Shown: positions 25,377-32,790 of the stretch, piece by piece
Layout: each line of letters opens with the position of its first letter
Numbering within the stretch: position 1 is the first letter of the stretch
DNA from: Rhodobacteraceae bacterium DSL-40
GTDB lineage: Bacteria; Pseudomonadota; Alphaproteobacteria; Rhodobacterales; Rhodobacteraceae
DNA length: 64,000 nucleotides
NCBI GenBank assembly: GCA_003258405.1
Contig: QKPN01000002.1
Span: forward strand, 124,001 to 188,000
Direction of reading: 5' to 3'
Position numbers and translations under genes: made by a program
The notes under the pieces: generated by a model
The model's input: the letters and a program-made list of their open reading frames with translations, nothing else
The model's database searches: none
Told to the model about the DNA's origin: nothing

Positions 25377-26693
25377 TCAAAGGCCCCGAACGCGCGGCGC
25401 ACGATACGTCGCCGCCGGGTCGATCATCAGATCCGTAATCGCCCAGACAAGCGCATCCACACGATCGGGGCTACCGGACCCGATGAACCCATTGGGAGTC
25501 ATCTGCGTCATCTGGTCCTCTAATAATTTGAAGAGCTTCCGATGCCGAACCCGGCCTTGCTCATAAAGCGCCGCAACAGGTTCTGCTCTAGCACTCTTCC
25601 CGCGATGGGCACGCACCGCGCGGAACGGGATCAAGGGATCGATCTGCCGGATAACTGCAGCAACAAGATCACCCCCCTGGTTGACCTCTGCCACCAAGCG
25701 ATCAGCATGATACCTGCGAAAGAGTGAAACGGCACGCTCCGCCCATGCCTTGGGAGATGCGCTGCTGACACTTCCATCTTCAATAATCTCGGCCGCCCAA
25801 TCGGATGGCGAACCAGATTGAGATACACCTGCTACGACAATGCCGCAGTCATCCGAGTACTTGCCACTGGTCACCGGTGGATCAACTGCAACAACGATAC
25901 GCCCGACGCTCACCGGAGGGAGCTTCCTTGATTGCTCAAGCATGCTCCACGTCCAGAGCGCACCATCAAAGTCTGCAAGAATCTCACCGTCGAGCTCCTG
26001 GCGTCCGAGGCGGCTCTGACCATACTTTTGTGTAACGCCTTCAATGAAACTCTGCGCGAGGTGCATCCGGTTGGCGGACGTCGGAGCACGGGTAACGACC
26101 GCGCACCTCTCCCGAAGCAATCGTCGTAGGAGAGCGTTATTCCGTGGCGTCGTCGTCACGATCTGACGCGGCCGGGCACCAAGCCTTAGTCCGAACTGGA
26201 GCATATCCCAAGCATCTTCCGCCTTCTTCCACTTCGCAAGCTCATCGCTCCACGCGCAGTCAAATTGCGGCCCACGTAATGCTTCCGGGTCACTTGCCGA
26301 AAATATTTGAGCCGTTGCGCCGTTAGGCCACAGAAGCCGGCGGCGCGTTGCCTGCCATTCCGGCCTGCGATCCGGGGGCGTGCATCGCATAAGCCCCGAG
26401 TCCCCGAAGACCATCACTTCACGCGCTTGATCCAAAGTTTCAGCGACAAGTGCGACCCGGGAACACGCTCCCGGATCACTTGGCCGCGCACCCTCTACCT
26501 GAGAGCGGATCCATTCCGATCCGGCGCGGGTCTTGCCCGCACCGCGCCCTCCAAGAACGATCCATGTCGTCCAGTCGCTCTCGGGCGGTCTTTGGTGACC
26601 CGCCAGCGCCCAATGCTCAAAGAGCCATGGAAGAGCAAGAACGGCATTGGGGCTCAATGTGTCGAGAAGCGCGTCAGCTTCCTCGGCTGGCAA
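25377..26693 (-). CDS. GTA gp2: terminase large subunit (packaging ATPase/nuclease)
   Basis: 438 residues if the TTG at 26693 is the start. Walker A is GGRGAGKTRAGSEW; the ATPase coupling region and the RNase H-like nuclease aspartates (VVAVDPPVTSG, LVAEVNQGGD, PDRVDALVWAI) are all present, so the enzyme looks active. GTA terminases package random host DNA by headful. No ATG or GTG exists near the expected N-terminus. The alternatives are TTG 26789 (with GAGGGA before it) and TTG 26867, which overlap g1 by 116 and 194 bases; I prefer 26693, a 20-base overlap, by family alignment. Confidence 0.88.
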   Translation of the reverse strand: MPAEEADALLDTLSPNAVLALPWLFEHWALAGHQRPPESDWTTWIVLGGRGAGKTRAGSEWIRSQVEGARPSDPGACSRVALVAETLDQAREVMVFGDSGLMRCTPPDRRPEWQATRRRLLWPNGATAQIFSASDPEALRGPQFDCAWSDELAKWKKAEDAWDMLQFGLRLGARPRQIVTTTPRNNALLRRLLRERCAVVTRAPTSANRMHLAQSFIEGVTQKYGQSRLGRQELDGEILADFDGALWTWSMLEQSRKLPPVSVGRIVVAVDPPVTSGKYSDDCGIVVAGVSQSGSPSDWAAEIIEDGSVSSASPKAWAERAVSLFRRYHADRLVAEVNQGGDLVAAVIRQIDPLIPFRAVRAHRGKSARAEPVAALYEQGRVRHRKLFKLLEDQMTQMTPNGFIGSGSPDRVDALVWAITDLMIDPAATYRAPRVRGL

Positions 26694-26997
26694 GCCAGAC
26701 AGAAAGTCTCGAAGCGATCTCGGTTCGGGCGGCGTCGAGATCGAGTTCTCGGATCGCTCCGTCCGTGCCGGTTCGTTGTTGTTTTGCAAGATTTCCCTCG
26801 AGATCAAGTACAGTCTGAAGCGCCTTGTGATGCGCCCGGACTGCGTCCAGCGATTTGCTGCAATCAAGATCCTGTAAGGCGTTTTCCTTCAGGAGCTTTA
26901 GCCTGTCCCGAAGGGCAATAGAGAGATCGCGGTAGAGTTCGATTGTTCGCGAAAGCCTGTCTGCTTCCGCTGGTCCATTCTGTGCTGAAATTGTCAT
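26674..26997 (-). CDS. GTA gp1: terminase small subunit
   Basis: 107 residues from ATG 26997, first gene of the cluster. Almost all helical (ADRLSRTIELYRDLSIALRDRLKLL), ending in a helical tail LDAARTEIASRLSVWLASRGS that in RcGTA contacts the large terminase. Its small size and lack of a clear DNA-binding helix-turn-helix fit GTA TerS, which does not choose a pac site. The ribosome site is weak, and a promoter/terminator pair lies in the leader. Confidence 0.8.
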   Translation of the reverse strand: MTISAQNGPAEADRLSRTIELYRDLSIALRDRLKLLKENALQDLDCSKSLDAVRAHHKALQTVLDLEGNLAKQQRTGTDGAIRELDLDAARTEIASRLSVWLASRGS

Positions 26998-27070
26998 TCT
27001 GCAAATTGCCCCGGCTGCTCCGCCCGGGCAGAAACGAAAAAGGCAGAGCGCGCCTAAGCACCTCTGCCAT
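26864..27070 (-). CDS. Possible leader ORF overlapping the g1 start
   Basis: A 68-codon frame starting at 27070 with GGAAG six bases upstream, about 17 bases after the predicted transcript start. Its first codons form the 5' arm of the leader terminator, and it runs on across the g1 start in another frame. Translation could keep the terminator open. The residue composition is not protein-like after codon 25, so any function would be regulatory. Confidence 0.25.
   Translation of the reverse strand: MAEVLRRALPFSFLPGRSSRGNLQNDNFSTEWTSGSRQAFANNRTLPRSLYCPSGQAKAPEGKRLTGS
27037..27068 (-). terminator. Intrinsic terminator in the GTA leader (candidate attenuator)
   Basis: Minus strand: stem GGCAGAG / CTCTGCC with an inner GTGC/GCGC stem, followed by TTTTT. 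It lies between the promoter at 27094-27122 and g1, so a transcript from that promoter would end after about 50 bases unless the terminator is bypassed. Confidence 0.7.
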
Positions 27071-27093
27071 TCACTTCTTCCAGCTTGGAAGGA

Positions 27094-27122
27094 TATATAC
27101 CTTAGAGCGTTCGCCCTGTCAA
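27094..27122 (-). promoter_or_regulatory. Near-consensus sigma-70 promoter of the GTA cluster
   Basis: Minus strand: -35 TTGACA (27122-27117), 17-base spacer, -10 TATATA (27099-27094). This is the best sigma-70 match in the window. It lies 83 bases after the mltG stop and points to g1. A CTTCCAAGCTGGAAG palindrome follows at the expected transcript start. Confidence 0.75.
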
Positions 27123-27204
27123 TCACTAAATCCAAGGTTGTGAATATTTGCCCTGCGCCGCATGATCAGCCGGATCTGACGGCAAATGCCAAGAGCCAAG
27201 AAAC

Positions 27205-28221
27205 TCACTGTCCCCCCGTGCCGGCCTCCTCGGCAGCACGTGCACGCTCCGCTTCGATCTGGCGCCACTTCACCACATTTGCATTGTGCTCCGCCAACGT
27301 GCGGGAAAATACATGCCCTCCGGTACCATCCGCGACAAAATACAGGTTGTCAGTCTGCGCGGGATGAGCCGTCGCCATGATCGCATCTCGCCCGGGGTTG
27401 GCGATGGGCGTTGGAGGCAATCCGAGAATGACATAGGTGTTGAACTCGGTCCGCGCCACGAGCTCGCTGCGCCGAAGCCCGCGGCCTAAGGCACCCTGTC
27501 CTTTGGTAATGCCATAAATGACCGTCGGGTCGGTCTGAAGCCGCATCCCACGCTCGAGCCTGTTGATAAAGACGCTTGCTACCAGATCGCGCTCCGCGGC
27601 AACACCTGTCTCCTTCTCGACGATGGAGGCAAGAGTAAGTAGTTCTTCAGGCGTCTTCAGTGGCAAGCCTTCATCTCGTCCGGCCCAAGCCTGAGAGAGG
27701 ATCTCGGACTGGCGTGTCTGCATCCGCTCGATGATCCCTTGGCGACTATCGCCCTTCTGAAAATCATAGCCTGCGGGCGCAAGAGATCCCTCGGTGGGAA
27801 TGGTCGTGATCTCGCCGCTCAGCTCTTCGCGCGCCCGCAGCATCTCGACGACCTGCCAACTTGTCCAGCCTTCCGGCACCACAATCTGCCGGATGACGTT
27901 GCCTCCAGCGTTGAGAAGCGCCAAGACTTCTTCCATCGAAGTCCTTGGCTCAAACTCGTATTCACCGTACTTCAGGCCGCGGTCCTGCTTGGTATAGCGA
28001 GCAGCAATCCTGAAAATTGTTGGATGCGCGATAATGCCATCTTGTTCTAGGCGATCAGTAACCCGCGTGAGCGTATCGCCCTGCTCAACCTCGAACCTCA
28101 TCGGCTCTGTCAACGGGCCAGGGCGCCGGTACTGCGACTGAGCCCACGTAATCAGGCCGAAGACAAGAACGAGCGCGACGGCTATCAGAGTCAGAGCGTT
28201 GGCAGCGACATGCCGCATCAT
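27205..28221 (-). CDS. mltG: Endolytic transglycosylase MltG
   Basis: 338 residues: an N-terminal membrane helix (about 6-27), a LysM-like region (FEVEQGDTLTRVTDRL), and the YceG catalytic domain with the active-site Glu in ASIVEKETG (about 218). MltG cleaves nascent glycan strands and helps set their length. It lies 9 bases after fabF, the usual Rhodobacterales arrangement, so it is probably co-transcribed. Two in-frame ATGs (28221, 28218) are possible starts. Confidence 0.92.
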   Translation of the reverse strand: MMRHVAANALTLIAVALVLVFGLITWAQSQYRRPGPLTEPMRFEVEQGDTLTRVTDRLEQDGIIAHPTIFRIAARYTKQDRGLKYGEYEFEPRTSMEEVLALLNAGGNVIRQIVVPEGWTSWQVVEMLRAREELSGEITTIPTEGSLAPAGYDFQKGDSRQGIIERMQTRQSEILSQAWAGRDEGLPLKTPEELLTLASIVEKETGVAAERDLVASVFINRLERGMRLQTDPTVIYGITKGQGALGRGLRRSELVARTEFNTYVILGLPPTPIANPGRDAIMATAHPAQTDNLYFVADGTGGHVFSRTLAEHNANVVKWRQIEAERARAAEEAGTGGQ

Positions 28222-28230
28222 TGCAATAAA

Positions 28231-29493
28231 TCAATCCACGCGGCGCAGGACCAGTGACGCATTCGTCCCTCCGAAACCGAAGGAATTCGAAAGCGCAACA
28301 TCGATCCGGCGCCTCACTGCAGCATTGGGAGCGAGATCGATCGCAGTCTCGACCGAAGGATTCTCGAGGTTCAAGGTCGGCGGTGCGATCTGATCCCGCA
28401 GCGCAAGCGTACAGAAGATTGCCTCAACCGCCCCTGCCGCACCGAGAAGATGTCCGATCGACGACTTCGTGGACGACATTGTCACCTTGCCCGCGGCATC
28501 GCCAAGCAAGCGCGTCACTGCACCAAGCTCGATCTCATCCCCAAGGGGCGTCGAGGTGCCATGCGCATTCACATAATCGATCTCGTCTGCCGTAATTCCG
28601 GCGTCACGCAAGGCTGCGCTCATCGCCCGGAATCCCCCATCGCCATCCGGAGCAGGCGAGGTGATATGATAGGCGTCACCGGAAAGCCCATAGCCCAGAA
28701 CTTCCGCGTAGATCTTTGCACCACGCGCCTTCGCATGTTCATATTCTTCGAGAACGAGAGCCCCGGCTCCCTCTCCCATCACGAAACCGTCACGCGCCTT
28801 GTCATAGGGGCGGCTTGCCTGTCTCGGCGTCTCGCTGAATCCCGTCGAGAGCGCCTTGCACGCCGCAAATCCGGCAATCCCCAACTCACAGATTGCTGCT
28901 TCTGCGCCACCGGCGATCATCACATCAGCATCGCCATGACGGATCAGACGTGCGCCGTCTCCGATGGCGTGCGCCCCGGTCGAACATGCGGTAACAACAG
29001 AGTGGTTGGGTCCCTTGAACCCGTAGCGGATCGATACCTGCCCGGAGCAGAGATTGATAAGACTTCCGGGAATGAAGAACGGCGAAACCCGGCGCGGCCC
29101 CTTTTCTTTCAGGATCAGCGTTGTCTCGGCAATCGTCGTCAGCCCTCCGATGCCGGAGCCGATGATGACGCCAGTGCGCTCGCGATCGTCTTCGTCCTCG
29201 GGCATCCAATCCGCATCCCGCACGGCCTGCTCCGCAGCGGCGAGCGCGTAAAGGATGAAGGGGTCGATCTTGCGCTGATCCTTCGGAGCAACCCAGTCGT
29301 CCGGGTTGAAGGTTCCGTTCGATCCGTCACCGTAAGGCACTTCGCAAGCGATGTCACAGGCAAGATGACTAGCATCGAACTTGCTGATCTTGCCTGCGCC
29401 GGATTCTCCAGCCAGCAGCCGCGACCAGGTTTCCTCTACGCCGCAGGCGAGCGGGGAGACCATGCCAAGTCCAGTGATTACAACGCGCCGCAT
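28231..29493 (-). CDS. fabF: 3-oxoacyl-ACP synthase II (FabF)
   Basis: 420 residues. The active-site triad is visible: Cys in VTACSTGAHAIG (about 169), His in NAHGTSTPLGD (about 310) and His in KSSIGHLLGAAGAVE (about 347). It condenses malonyl-ACP with acyl-ACP in fatty acid elongation. It is separated from acpP by a strong terminator, so it needs its own promoter or read-through. Full length and no oddities. Confidence 0.96.
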   Translation of the reverse strand: MRRVVITGLGMVSPLACGVEETWSRLLAGESGAGKISKFDASHLACDIACEVPYGDGSNGTFNPDDWVAPKDQRKIDPFILYALAAAEQAVRDADWMPEDEDDRERTGVIIGSGIGGLTTIAETTLILKEKGPRRVSPFFIPGSLINLCSGQVSIRYGFKGPNHSVVTACSTGAHAIGDGARLIRHGDADVMIAGGAEAAICELGIAGFAACKALSTGFSETPRQASRPYDKARDGFVMGEGAGALVLEEYEHAKARGAKIYAEVLGYGLSGDAYHITSPAPDGDGGFRAMSAALRDAGITADEIDYVNAHGTSTPLGDEIELGAVTRLLGDAAGKVTMSSTKSSIGHLLGAAGAVEAIFCTLALRDQIAPPTLNLENPSVETAIDLAPNAAVRRRIDVALSNSFGFGGTNASLVLRRVD

Positions 29494-29607
29494 CTGAATT
29501 CCGTGAGCCGTCTTTGAGGTCTAGACCGTGTAGCCTGAAAGGCTCGGTGCAGACAAGCCTCCTAGGCTGCCCTTTACGTCAACAGACACCCAGCCGCCTT
29601 GGCATAC

Positions 29608-29635
29608 AAAAAAACGGCGCCGCAAATGGGCGCCG
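29608..29635 (-). terminator. Intrinsic terminator after acpP
   Basis: Minus strand: stem CGGCGCC / GGCGCCG with a 7-base loop, followed by seven T. It lies 27 bases after the acpP stop. Textbook form, and it would yield the short abundant acpP mRNA. Confidence 0.88.
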
Positions 29636-29661
29636 ATTATCGTAACGTTCCGATCGGAAGA

Positions 29662-29901
29662 TCAGGATGCGGAGTTTTCCGTGATGAACTTCACTGCATC
29701 ACCATAGGTCTGGATCGTCTCGGCGGCGTCGTCCGGGATCTCAATGCCGAACTCTTCTTCGAACGCCATCACCAGCTCGACGGTATCGAGGCTGTCCGCG
29801 CCAAGGTCGTCTATGAACGAAGCGCTCTCCGTGACCTTGTCCTCGTCAACGCTCAGATGGTCCACCACGATCTTCTTCACGCGTTCTGCGATATCGCTCA
29901 T
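29662..29901 (-). CDS. acpP: Acyl carrier protein
   Basis: 79 residues, acidic, with the phosphopantetheine Ser in [19 protein letters not shown] (about residue 37). It carries growing acyl chains for the Fab enzymes encoded on both sides. Its own terminator follows and a probable promoter lies about 150 bases upstream, consistent with high independent expression. Confidence 0.97.
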   Translation of the reverse strand: MSDIAERVKKIVVDHLSVDEDKVTESASFIDDLGADSLDTVELVMAFEEEFGIEIPDDAAETIQTYGDAVKFITENSAS

Positions 29902-30052
29902 GTTTCGTCTTCCTCTTCTGCCTGGTCTCAGGCCAAGCTACCCAGCTGTTCTGCACCTCGGCGCCCTTGGGGGCCGCCGTCAAGTCCGTATTTATTATTG
30001 TTGTGCCGCTGCCCCCCGACACGGCAAGAACCGCCCGGAACAACTCGCGCGG

Positions 30053-30080
30053 CCTATATCACAACCGCAGCCGCTGGCAA
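30053..30080 (-). promoter_or_regulatory. Probable acpP promoter
   Basis: Minus strand: -35 TTGCCA (30080-30075), 16-base spacer, -10 TATAGG (30058-30053), inside the 217-base fabG-acpP gap. Moderate match. Confidence 0.45.
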
Positions 30081-30118
30081 ATGCTAATGCGCAGGGCATT
30101 TCGTGGAGCAAACGGCAC

Positions 30119-30856
30119 TCAGATCATTGCCATACCACCATTTACGTGCAGCGTCTGGCCCGTCACATAGGCGGCTTCCTGTGATGCCAAGTAGATCACT
30201 GCCGCAGCGATTTCCTCTGGCGTTCCGATCCGGCCAGCGGGAATTCCGCCTGAAACCTTGGATTTCTGCTCATCTGTCAGCACATCCGTCATTGCCGTTC
30301 CAATGAAACCCGGCGCGACGCAGTTCACGGTAATCCCGCGTCCGGCAACCTCGGCGGCTATAGACTTGGACATTCCGATCATACCAGCCTTGCTCGCCGC
30401 ATAGTTGGCCTGACCAGCATTACCTGTGACCCCGACGACAGAAGTGATGTTGATGATCCGGCCCCAGCGCGCCTTCATCATGCCGCGCATCACTGCACGG
30501 GACAGCCGCATGGCGCTCGTCAGATTGACCGCGAGAACCGTATCCCAATCCGCGTCTGACATGCGCATGAAAAGCTGATCGCGTGTCATTCCGGCATTGT
30601 TGACAAGGATATCGAGCCCGCCCATCGCCTTCTCGGCATCCTTTGGAAGCGCCGCGACGGCATCCGCATCACCTAGGTTGCAGGGAAGAACGAATGCACC
30701 GTCGCCGAGCTCCGCCGCAAGTGCCTCCAATGGCTCGACCCGGGTGCCGGAAAGAGTCACTTTCGCCCCTTGAGCATGAAGCGCCTTGGCAATCGCGCCG
30801 CCAATACCGCCTGAAGCGCCGGTCACCAACGCGCACTTGCCTGAAAGATCAAACAT
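30119..30856 (-). CDS. fabG: 3-oxoacyl-ACP reductase (FabG)
   Basis: 245 residues, short-chain dehydrogenase. NADPH motif TGASGGIGGAIA (about 13), NNAG at about 88, catalytic Ser in ITSVVG and YxxxK in YAASKAG (about 151). It reduces 3-oxoacyl-ACP. The start overlaps the fabD stop by 8 bases, so the two are coupled. Confidence 0.95.
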   Translation of the reverse strand: MFDLSGKCALVTGASGGIGGAIAKALHAQGAKVTLSGTRVEPLEALAAELGDGAFVLPCNLGDADAVAALPKDAEKAMGGLDILVNNAGMTRDQLFMRMSDADWDTVLAVNLTSAMRLSRAVMRGMMKARWGRIINITSVVGVTGNAGQANYAASKAGMIGMSKSIAAEVAGRGITVNCVAPGFIGTAMTDVLTDEQKSKVSGGIPAGRIGTPEEIAAAVIYLASQEAAYVTGQTLHVNGGMAMI

Positions 30857-31799
30857 GCGCTTCTCCTATTCTTTCGGCGAGCGTCTTTGCATCCGCTGCC
30901 GTATTTATCGCCACAACATCAACACTTTTGGCAATCCGCCGGATCATGCCAGATAGAGCCTTGCCCGCACCCACCTCGATCATTTGTGTCACACCCTGCT
31001 CGGCCATCCAGGCAACACTCTCCCGCCACCGGACACGGCCCGTCACCTGTGCAACGAGCAGATTTCGGATTTCCTCGGGGTCCGAAACGGCCTCGGCCTT
31101 GACATTCGCAACTAGCGGAACCGCGGGGGCATTGATCTGAACGCCCTTCAGCGCCTCCGCCATGGCTTCGGCCGCCGGCTGCATCAGCGCGCAATGGAAA
31201 GGCGCGCTGACTGGCAGCAGCATCGCGCGCTTTGCCCCCCGCGCCTTGGCCAACGCCGCAGCACGTTCGACCGCAGCCTTGTGCCCGGAGATCACGACCT
31301 GTGCCGGATCATTGTCATTCGCCGCCTCGCAGACCTCGCCTTCTGCAGCATCCTGCGCAATAGCGGTTACCGCATCGAAGTCGAGCCCCAGAACAGCGGC
31401 CATCGCGCCTTCACCTACTGGCACCGCGTCCTGCATTGCGCGCCCACGCAGGCGCAACATCCGCGCCGTGTCGGAAAGCCCCATCGCCCCTGCCGCACAT
31501 AGCGCGGAATACTCGCCAAGAGAGTGCCCAGCTACGAATGCCGCATCCATTGCGCTCACACCTTCGGCTTCAAGCGCCCGAACCGCTGCAATTGACGTTG
31601 CCATCAAAGCAGGCTGAGCGTTCTGCGTAAGTGTGAGTTCCGCGATCTCACCTTCCCAGATCAACGCCGAAAGCCTCTCACCTAGCGCCTCATCCACCTC
31701 ATCGAACACGGCACGCGCAGAGGGATAAGCCTCTGCAAGATCGCGTCCCATTCCGATCACCTGGGCACCCTGCCCGGGAAACACGTACGCTCGTTTCAT
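30849..31799 (-). CDS. fabD: Malonyl-CoA:ACP transacylase (FabD)
   Basis: 316 residues from ATG 31799 (MKRAYVFPGQGAQ), with AAGGG upstream; a longer frame lacks family similarity. The nucleophilic Ser lies in GHSLGEYSA (about 91) and the catalytic His in SAPFHCALM (about 200). It loads malonyl groups onto AcpP. First gene of fabD-fabG-acpP-fabF-mltG. Confidence 0.95.
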   Translation of the reverse strand: MKRAYVFPGQGAQVIGMGRDLAEAYPSARAVFDEVDEALGERLSALIWEGEIAELTLTQNAQPALMATSIAAVRALEAEGVSAMDAAFVAGHSLGEYSALCAAGAMGLSDTARMLRLRGRAMQDAVPVGEGAMAAVLGLDFDAVTAIAQDAAEGEVCEAANDNDPAQVVISGHKAAVERAAALAKARGAKRAMLLPVSAPFHCALMQPAAEAMAEALKGVQINAPAVPLVANVKAEAVSDPEEIRNLLVAQVTGRVRWRESVAWMAEQGVTQMIEVGAGKALSGMIRRIAKSVDVVAINTAADAKTLAERIGEAHV

Positions 31800-31916
31800 C
31801 CCGTTTGTCCCTTTTCGTGGTGGCGACCTGACTAGCCGCACCCGGCAGCCGCCGTCCAGCCCCTTGCCCACCCGGATGCAGGCGCGAGGGTAACTTCCTC
31901 TCCGCCTCATAGAGTT

Positions 31917-32690
31917 TCAGCCAGAGCAAAATGGATCTTCAGGATAACCGACATCGACGAGACAGAGCCCATCCGGGGGACAGACGGGCCCACATGCCGC
32001 CCGCTCACGCGCGGCAAGCGCCTCGCTCACACGGCTTGGATCCCAGGCGCCTGCGCCGACACGCTCAAGCGTGCCGACGATGCTGCGAACCTGGTTATGC
32101 AGGAAGGAGCGAGCCTTGAGCCGGAACAGAAACTCTCGCCCCGATGGATAGGGAGCCTCCTGGATCTCAAGGATATCGAGCGTCCGCACGGGGCTATCTG
32201 CCTGGCACATCGCTGAACGGAAGGTCGTGAAGTCATGCCGCCCGATCAGATGTGCCGCCGCCTTGCGCATGGATTCGAGATCGAGTGGCCGGTTGACCCG
32301 CCATGCAAATCCCGCATCCCGCACGAGCGGCGCCCTCCGCGTCACCAGGCGAAAGAGATATTCCCGCGATATCGCCGAAAATCTGGCATGAAAATCGACG
32401 GAAACCAGCGCCGCGTCCACGACAGCGACTGGCGCAGGCCGGAGATGCGCGTTGAGGGCATCTCGCAACCGGAGCGGATCCCAGTCCCGATCAAGGTCGA
32501 CATGAGCGACCTGCCCGAGGGCATGAACGCCCGCATCCGTCCGCCCTGCGGCACCGACTGCAGGAGCGGCGGGCTCGATGCGCGCGATGGCGGACTCAAG
32601 CGCACCCTGCACGCTTGGGTGCTCTGCCTGCCGCTGCCAGCCGGAGAACGGCCGGCCATCATACTCGATCTTCAGGGCATATCTCTGCAT
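31917..32690 (-). CDS. truA: tRNA pseudouridine(38-40) synthase TruA
   Basis: 257 residues. The catalytic Asp is in [12 protein letters not shown] (about 51), and the N-terminal [12 protein letters not shown] and C-terminal [11 protein letters not shown] motifs are typical. It modifies positions 38-40 of tRNA anticodon arms. Divergent from ycjX; the 117-base gap to fabD shows no clear terminator. Confidence 0.95.
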   Translation of the reverse strand: MQRYALKIEYDGRPFSGWQRQAEHPSVQGALESAIARIEPAAPAVGAAGRTDAGVHALGQVAHVDLDRDWDPLRLRDALNAHLRPAPVAVVDAALVSVDFHARFSAISREYLFRLVTRRAPLVRDAGFAWRVNRPLDLESMRKAAAHLIGRHDFTTFRSAMCQADSPVRTLDILEIQEAPYPSGREFLFRLKARSFLHNQVRSIVGTLERVGAGAWDPSRVSEALAARERAACGPVCPPDGLCLVDVGYPEDPFCSG

Positions 32691-32790
32691 GCCCCGCCCC
32701 TACCCTTCCCACTCTCGCTTGCCAAGCCGCCATTGCGGCGAAGCCGGAGAGGCATTACCTCACTAAGTCGAAGCGCATGGGAGGCCCGGA

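Larger units (their letters stand above)
12130..26997 (-). mobile_element. Complete Rhodobacterales gene transfer agent (RcGTA-type) structural cluster
   Basis: Nineteen consecutive minus-strand genes in the R. capsulatus GTA order: TerS (g1), TerL (g2), portal (g3), g3.5, protease (g4), capsid (g5), connectors (g6-g8), tail tube (g9), chaperones (g10, g10.1), short tape measure (g11), g12, g13, peptidase (g14) and the large host-specificity protein (g15), plus two additional small genes. No integrase, repressor, replication, lysis or att-like repeats are present, which fits a domesticated GTA and not a prophage. All reading frames appear intact. Regulators (GafA, CtrA), lysis genes and head spikes would be elsewhere. 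Base and codon use looks less GC-extreme than the flanks. Confidence 0.9.

Noticed and set aside
12130-26997. Active temperate prophage
   Set aside because: No integrase, repressor, replication or lysis genes and no flanking repeats; gene order and the short tape measure match GTA.
27205-27260. Terminator after mltG
   Set aside because: Only a loose TTGGC direct repeat is seen and no stem with a T-tract.
30119-31799. Polyketide-type cluster because of FabD/FabG/ACP/FabF order
   Set aside because: All proteins are single-domain housekeeping fatty-acid enzymes in the common bacterial order.
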